Notes under the pieces: model-generated
What the model was told of the DNA's origin: nothing
Databases searched by the model: none
Seen by the model: only the letters and a program-made list of their open reading frames with translations
Assembly: GCA_964550615.1 (NCBI GenBank)
Contig: CAZKAB010000006.1
Coordinates: forward strand, 1-64,000
Reading direction: 5' to 3'
Source of the DNA: M55B144 sp964550615
GTDB lineage: Bacteria > Bipolaricaulota > Bipolaricaulia > UBA7950 > UBA9294
Length of the DNA stretch: 64,000 nt
Translations under genes and position numbers: made by a program
In this document: piece after piece, positions 59,215-64,000 of the stretch
How positions within the stretch are numbered: position 1 is the first letter of the stretch
Layout: each line of letters begins with the position of its first letter

Positions 59215-59787
59215 TTATGGCACGAAATGGACCTTGCCGTGTGTGTCCATCTCTCCGGTGTATTGGGCAGGAGTTTCCTGCTCCGTATCAACGGCTGCGC
59301 CTCCGCCAGCAACGACCGCCAACGTTCCCTCGCTTGCAGCGATCAGTGACGCAAACTGCTCGGTAACCGGCTGCCCACAGCTCTCGTCTCCTGGAGTCAG
59401 AAGGATGAAGCGTGATCTACTTTCTGATCCGTCCCCACAGTAGAGGCCAACCAGATAGGCCGCCAAGTCACCGCCTCCCTGCCCCGACGTCAGTCGCAAG
59501 GGGCCGCACTCTGCACACTGGGCCACCCCTGTGAACGCGAATAGCGCCGTCATGAGGAGAATCACCGCCGCAGCCGCGACTGCCTTCACCATGCGTCTGT
59601 ACAAGGACCACTTGTTGCTTGAAGAAGCGGCGAACGCACCGGCCCGCGTGACGGTATGAAATGTATCCGCCTCATGTAGAGCCTCCCGATAGCGCGTTAG
59701 TCCCGCATCCAAATCCATTCGTCCTGTGAAACGACCGATCCCACCATTACGGGCTTGCATCGACTTGTTCTGATACTTCCCAGTCAT
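59215..59787 (-). CDS. Single-pass membrane protein, unknown, divergent from the BTAD regulator
   Basis: 190 residues from ATG 59787, chosen for GAAGGAGGT upstream. A soluble N-part (1-75) with basic residues, a single helix (VKAVAAAAVILLMTALFAF, about 75-95), then an exported C-part with cysteines at AECGPL, YCGDG and SCGQP that may pair. The topology recalls membrane anti-activators or sensor peptides with a cytoplasmic head. A small Gly/Ala-rich end (LAVVAGGGAAVDTEQE) follows. No family recognised. Its gene is back-to-back with the BTAD/TPR regulator, so a functional link is possible. Confidence 0.68.
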   Translation of the reverse strand: MTGKYQNKSMQARNGGIGRFTGRMDLDAGLTRYREALHEADTFHTVTRAGAFAASSSNKWSLYRRMVKAVAAAAVILLMTALFAFTGVAQCAECGPLRLTSGQGGGDLAAYLVGLYCGDGSESRSRFILLTPGDESCGQPVTEQFASLIAASEGTLAVVAGGGAAVDTEQETPAQYTGEMDTHGKVHFVP

Positions 59788-59916
59788 CGTACTACCTCCT
59801 TCATCGTTTGATGGGATCACCCTACAAGCGCGTGCCTCCACTTTTCTTCCACATTTCTTCCGGTTGTTTCTTCGCGATACAATTGATAGATGACGCCTTC
59901 TGATTGAGGCTACGAT

Positions 59917-62588
59917 ATGGAACAAGCGCGTGATGCGTTGCTGAGTATCAGGCTCTTCGGGCAATTCGAAATCCTTCTGAACGGCACCCCGATCTCCGCG
60001 CACGACTGGCGTCGACGCAAGACGAAGAAGCTCTTGAAGCTTCTCCTTACCTCTCCCGGACAGACATTCACACAAGACCAGTTGATCGATGCGCTCTTCC
60101 CCGATCTCGATCTTGACAGAGCGGTGAAGAATCTCTACGCCCGCATCAGCGAGCTGCGGCACGTATTGGAACCCGGACTCGGCAGAGGGGGAGAATCCAA
60201 GTTCATCCTGCGAACCGGACAGGGCTATCGGTTTGCAGGCGAAGGCGGGTGCTGGATAGACACGCAGGCCTTCGAGAGCTACGAACAAACAGCCCGCTCC
60301 GCAGTCGAGGCGGGAAGATGGGTGGACGCAAGTGAGGCGTGCCAAAGCGCGCTCGATCTATATCGAGGTGAGTTCCTCGCAGAAGACCGCTACGAAGACT
60401 GGACGATTGCCCCGCGTGAAGAGTGGTCCAGCCGCCATCTGGCGATGCTGGAGCACCGCGCGCACTGTCAAGCGCAATTGGGCTTGTATGACGAGGCCGT
60501 TCGTTGTTGCGAGCAGGTTGTCGCCATTCAGCCGTACCGGGAGGCGACCTACCGTGATCTGATGCGCTACCGTTATCAAGCCGGCGAACACGCAGCGGCG
60601 CTGCGCGATTACCAGGCATGCGTGCACGCGCTCAAGGGAGAGCTTGACGTGGATCCTTCCCCGGAGACAGTTGCTCTCAAGGAGAAGATCGCGCGGCACG
60701 AGCTTCCGCAAGGTGAAGCGGCACTAGATTCACGTAGAGTGGCCGTCTTGCCGCTCGTCAACTTCAGCCCGGATCCGGATGACGAATACTTCACGGATGG
60801 TATGACTGAGGAGATGATCGCTCAGCTCTCCAAGGTAGACGNNNNNNNNNNNNNNNNNNNNNNNNNNNNNNNNNNNNNNNNNNNNNNNNNNNNNNNNNNN
60901 NNNNNNNNNNNNNNNNNNNNNNNNNNNNNNNNNNNNNNNNNTACTTCACGGATGGTATGACTGAGGAGATGATCGCTCAGCTCTCCAAGGTAGACGGCCT
61001 CGAGATTATTGCGCGCACCTCAATCATGCGCTACAAGAACACGCACAAGGGCATCGCTCAGATCGGACGGGAACTGCAGGTGGGGACAGTGCTGGAAGGG
61101 AGCGTTCGTAAGTCTGCCGATAGACTGCGAATCGCGATGCAATTGATCAACGTCAACGGAGAGGCGCATATCTGGGCGGATGAATATGATCGTGAACTGA
61201 GGGACGTTTTCGCCATTCAGTGTGATGTTGCAAAGCGTGTCGCTACATCGCTTGCCGGGCAGTTACTGCCTGATGTGGCGCGGGCGATCTACAAGGAGAA
61301 GGATCGCGATCCCGCTGCATACGCGCTCTATCTCAAGGGTCGCTTCTTCTGGAACAAGTGGAACAAGGGCGGATATAGCAAGGCTATCGACTATTACAGA
61401 CAAGCGCTCGCCATCGAGCCAGGCTATGCTCACGCATATGCCGGGCTTGCCGATGTGTACAACCTGATGGCAAACGAGGGCATCCTGCCGGCCGACGAGG
61501 CCTATCCCACAGCCAAGGGGCATGCGGTCAGGGCACTTGAGATCGACGCCACTCTCGCCGAGGCGCATGCGTCGTTGGCGTTTGTCGCGTGGAAGCACGA
61601 GCGCGATCTCGTCCGTGCCGAACAGGGTTTCATAAAAGCACTGGCGCTCAATCCGAACTACCCGACCGCGCACGCATGGTACGCAGAACTGCTAGAAATG
61701 ATCGGACGCATCCCGGAATCGCTGGAACAGAGTAGGCGTGCGCTGAGTCTCGATCCCCTATCGGTAAACCTGACCTTCCAAGTGGGAATGGCTCTGACAG
61801 CATCAGGTCAATTGGACGAGGCGATCGACATGTTCTACAAGACGCTGGAGCTGAACCCCGCGTTCACATCCGCCAGGCTGCGACTTTCAGAGAAGCTGAG
61901 GCGAAACAGAGAATGGAAGCGTGGGATAGCGGAGGCACGGCGAGCGGTCGAACTCGAACCGGAGAACCCCTACACCCATCAATTCCTTTCAATGGCGCTG
62001 ATTGCATTCGGGCGGCCCAAAGATGGGCTGGCACATATGGATGAAGCGCTTCGCCTGTGCCGCGGATGCGAGACAACATCGATGCTGTTCAATGCCGGCA
62101 TCGGCTACTACTTCGCGCGGAGGTACGATCGCGCTATTGGTTATCTCGAACAGACGCGCGCACGTGATCCGGCTCTTACCCAGGTCCATGTCGGGCTTGC
62201 GATGACCTACATAGAGAAGGGTGCATATGCCGAAGCGCTGAGCGCCCTGGACAAGGCGGAGGCCGTCTTCGGTGGAGCGGATGACTTCTGGAGCGTGTGG
62301 GTACCCGCCTGTCGTGGTTACGTGTACGCACGGCAAGGCACCATCGAAAAGGCGGAGGAGCAGCTTGGGTTGCTGCTGAAGATGACCGGCGCACGCAACT
62401 ATCAGATTGCTGTCTCCGCCTTGCTCGGCTGCCTGGGACGGGTGAACGAAGCGTTTGAGTGGGCCGCAAGAGCGGTCGACGCGAATGAACCGCACACCCT
62501 TCCGATCAAGTGCACCCCGGTTTGGGACAAACACAGATCCGATCCGCGCTACCATGCGTTGCTGAAAAAGATGGGCCTCTCGGACTGA
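59917..62588 (+). CDS. BTAD-domain transcription activator with FlgO/TolB-N-like and TPR domains (one gene across the gap)
   Basis: Collapsing the duplicated 55 nt and the 100 N gives one frame of 838 residues. Residues 1-100: winged-helix DNA-binding (LSIRLFGQFEILLNG, RKTKKLLKLLLTSPGQTFTQ). About 110-265: BTAD helical repeats (ALDLYRGEFLAEDRYEDW, GELDVDPSPETVAL), the layout of SARP regulators. About 275-400: VLPLVNFSPDPDDEYFTDG, GRELQVGTVLEGSVRKSADR, DEYDRELRDVFAIQ, the TolB-N/FlgO-like module often found in adenylate-cyclase-like regulators. 400-838: TPRs (AGYAHAYAGLADVYNLMA, NPNYPTAHAWYAELLEMIGR). Start ATG with GAGG at 7 nt. No catalytic cyclase domain is present. Confidence 0.85.
60842..60941. 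other. 100-N assembly gap inside the BTAD/TPR gene
   Basis: Exactly 100 N. The 55 nt before it (60787-60841) are identical to the 55 nt after it (60942-60996). Removing 155 nt gives a continuous frame. Confidence 0.95.
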
Positions 62589-63019
62589 TGCCGGGCGCAC
62601 CGTACAGCGACTACCGCGGCACGACTCAGATTGCACCTGAAGGCGCAGCACGCGCCAAGTGCGGTAACCGAGTTATTCGCGTCTATTTCAGGCTGATCAA
62701 CTCCCAGATGCGTCCGGATAACGAAGTCATGTCGGTTTGGAAGATGGCGTTTCCTACACGCTCATGGGCAGCAACTGCTAGACGTTGATTCACAAGAAAG
62801 GTCAGCTCCAGATCATGCATCGAAGACTGCGGTGACTATTGCTCTTTCTGAGCCAATTACACTCAACTTGCCTCTACAGATTCGCCCGCTAGTCATGCGC
62901 ATGTGCGCGCGAATAGTCGTCCGTGTAAAATGCCGCAGTATGCGCCTCGCGCAAGGCATTGAGTTGCCTCTTGCCGTCGGGGTCTACTAATAGGATCTTG
63001 TTCAGAGGGAGGACAAGAA
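62589..63019. other. 431-nt spacer before the ammonium transporter gene
   Basis: No convincing gene. A short open frame starts at the TGATG of the upstream stop but lacks a ribosome site and looks unstructured. The last 25 nt contain GGGAGGA before the amt ATG. No clear promoter pair, operator or hairpin with a U run was identified. Confidence 0.55.
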
Positions 63020-64000
63020 ATGCTCAATACCGGTGATACTGGCTTCATGTTGGTTGCAACCAGCCTTGTCATGCTGATGACGCCAGGGCTGGCTTTCTTC
63101 TATGGAGGGCTTGTCGGACGTAAGAATGTGCTTGGCATCATGGTCCAGAGCTTCGTCTCCATGGGATGGACAACCGTGCTCTGGTTCACGGTGGGATACT
63201 CGTTGTGCTTTTCCGGCGATGTCGGCGGCATTATCGGCAATCTTCACAATGCATTCTTGCACGGCGTAACACCATCGAGTGTCCTGTCGGCGACGAACGG
63301 ACTGCCGTTGTTTGTCTTCATCGCTTATCAGATGATGTTTGCCGTAATCACTCCGGCGCTGATCACGGGAGCGTTCGCTAACCGCGTCCGCTTCGGCCCG
63401 TACCTTGCCTTTCTTACCGCGTGGCTTCTGTTCGTCTACTTCCCCATCGTTCACATGATTTGGGGTGGAGGCTGGCTGCAGCAATGGGGCGTCCTCGACT
63501 TTGCGGGAGGCATAGTGGTGCACGCGATCGCGGGAATGGCCGCACTGGCCTCGGTCTTCTTCGTTGGACGACGCAGATTCACGGAAAAGGGGCCGCACAG
63601 CATCCCGCTCGTTGCGTTAGGCACAGGCCTATTGTGGTTCGGCTGGTATGGATTCAATGCCGGCAGCGAGCTGACCGTTGATCACGTCACGGCGATGGCA
63701 TTCCTAAACACAGACGTCGCAGCCTCGTTTGCCGCCATTACCTGGCTCATCCTCGCTTGGGTTATCGAGAAGAAACCGAAGTTCGTCGGGCTGTTGACCG
63801 GATCTATCGCAGGACTCGCCGCGATTACGCCGGCCGCAGGCTATGTTTCGACGACAACCGCCGCTGTGATCGGCGTAGCAGCGAGCGTTGTCTGCTATCT
63901 CGCGATCCGCCTCAAGAACAGACTTCATTGGGACGATGCACTTGATGTCTGGGGAGTGCACGGAGTCGGCGGGACGCTCGGCGTCTTCGCTCTCGGACTT
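63020..64000 (+). CDS. amt: Ammonium transporter, 5' part (runs off the window)
   Basis: The open frame from ATG 63020 continues to the window end, giving 327 residues of an expected 400-450. GFMLVATSLVMLMTPGLAFFYGG is the classic Amt start. The twin pore histidines are present: FAGGIVVHAIAG and VWGVHGVGG. Other conserved parts: GWTTVLWFTVGYSL, ALGTGLLWFGWYGFNAGSE. GGGAGGA lies 7 nt upstream. No glnK/glnB is visible before it; one might follow outside the window. Ammonium import or return of NH3 released by glycine cleavage and peptide use is plausible. Confidence 0.93.
   Translation, partial: MLNTGDTGFMLVATSLVMLMTPGLAFFYGGLVGRKNVLGIMVQSFVSMGWTTVLWFTVGYSLCFSGDVGGIIGNLHNAFLHGVTPSSVLSATNGLPLFVFIAYQMMFAVITPALITGAFANRVRFGPYLAFLTAWLLFVYFPIVHMIWGGGWLQQWGVLDFAGGIVVHAIAGMAALASVFFVGRRRFTEKGPHSIPLVALGTGLLWFGWYGFNAGSELTVDHVTAMAFLNTDVAASFAAITWLILAWVIEKKPKFVGLLTGSIAGLAAITPAAGYVSTTTAAVIGVAASVVCYLAIRLKNRLHWDDALDVWGVHGVGGTLGVFALGL

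Noticed and set aside
60957..62588. Separate TPR-only gene after the gap
   Set aside because: Its first residues repeat those before the gap; the 55-nt identity and frame show it is the second half of the BTAD gene.
62588..62788. 66-residue open frame after the TPR gene (starts at TGATG)
   Set aside because: No ribosome site, no recognisable features and atypical composition; not annotated as a gene.
1..64000. CRISPR arrays, IS elements, prophage or integron features
   Set aside because: No regularly spaced repeats, transposase, integrase or terminal repeats were found in the window.

Overview
The window reads as a scaffold from an uncultivated, anaerobic, double-membraned bacterium. Signs of anaerobic metabolism are an NfnAB-type transhydrogenase, a tungsten/molybdenum aldehyde:ferredoxin oxidoreductase and a complete glycine cleavage set (H, split P, and T fused to serine hydroxymethyltransferase). 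Signs of an outer membrane are weaker: a barrel-like exported protein and a CsgG-type secreted protein. Gene content and order would suit Bipolaricaulota (Acetothermia/OP1) or a similar candidate phylum, but this is inference and no 16S gene is present. There are no rRNA, convincing tRNA, CRISPR, prophage or IS elements. Most of the window is core chromosome, with short spacers, many 4-bp ATGA overlaps and many good -35/-10 promoters with a 17-bp spacer.

Layout. 1-900: two secreted proteins, one cut by the window edge and one frameshifted at a G/C homopolymer. 1119-4805 (-): rplI, a phosphodiester glycosidase-like protein, murJ. 4904-9944 (+): folP, yceD, ruvC, polA, two small genes. 9980-13138: nth-pncC and def-fmt on minus around a PD1-like gene on plus. 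13183-19399: recG; rpsB-tsf-pyrH (-); dnaB. 19478-22639: gcvH-gcvPA-gcvPB. 22658-28749 (-): glmM, two exported proteins, an MFS carrier, an HD-GYP protein. 28831-29102 (-): two tandem paralogous micropeptide genes. 29526-31021: HU and rpsF-ssb-rpsR. 31138-38555 (+): mrfB-mrfA, an unknown gene, and a giant glyA/gcvT fusion. 38568-42610: THEP1-type NTPase, an unknown gene, dinB, barrel protein, NUDIX hydrolase. 42740-46779 (+): nfnA-nfnB, aspartate/glutamate racemase, P1 peptidase. 46772-57476: a divergent peptide-use locus. On minus are a FadR-type regulator, creatininase-like hydrolase, dipeptide ABC binding protein and two permeases, and the aldehyde oxidoreductase; on plus are a MEMO-like protein, isoaspartyl dipeptidase and an M20 peptidase. 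57588-64000: Vgb-like propeller, a membrane-anchored unknown, a BTAD/TPR regulator, and the start of an ammonium transporter.

How the genes fit together. GcvH, GcvPA/PB and the GlyA-GcvT fusion interconvert glycine, serine, methylene-THF, CO2 and NH3. NfnAB balances ferredoxin and NAD(P)H. The peptide locus plausibly imports and degrades (iso)peptides to amino acids whose aldehyde products feed ferredoxin through the aldehyde oxidoreductase. Amt handles ammonium.

Two 100-N gaps (16966-17065, 60842-60941) are each flanked by an identical 55-nt sequence. Collapsing 155 nt at each restores a single open frame in rpsB and in the BTAD/TPR gene, so both look like de Bruijn assembly joins rather than missing biology. 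The most novel-looking items are the micropeptide pair, the SHMT / degenerate-GcvT / GcvT fusion, and the peptide locus with its putative PdhR/FadR-like operator.
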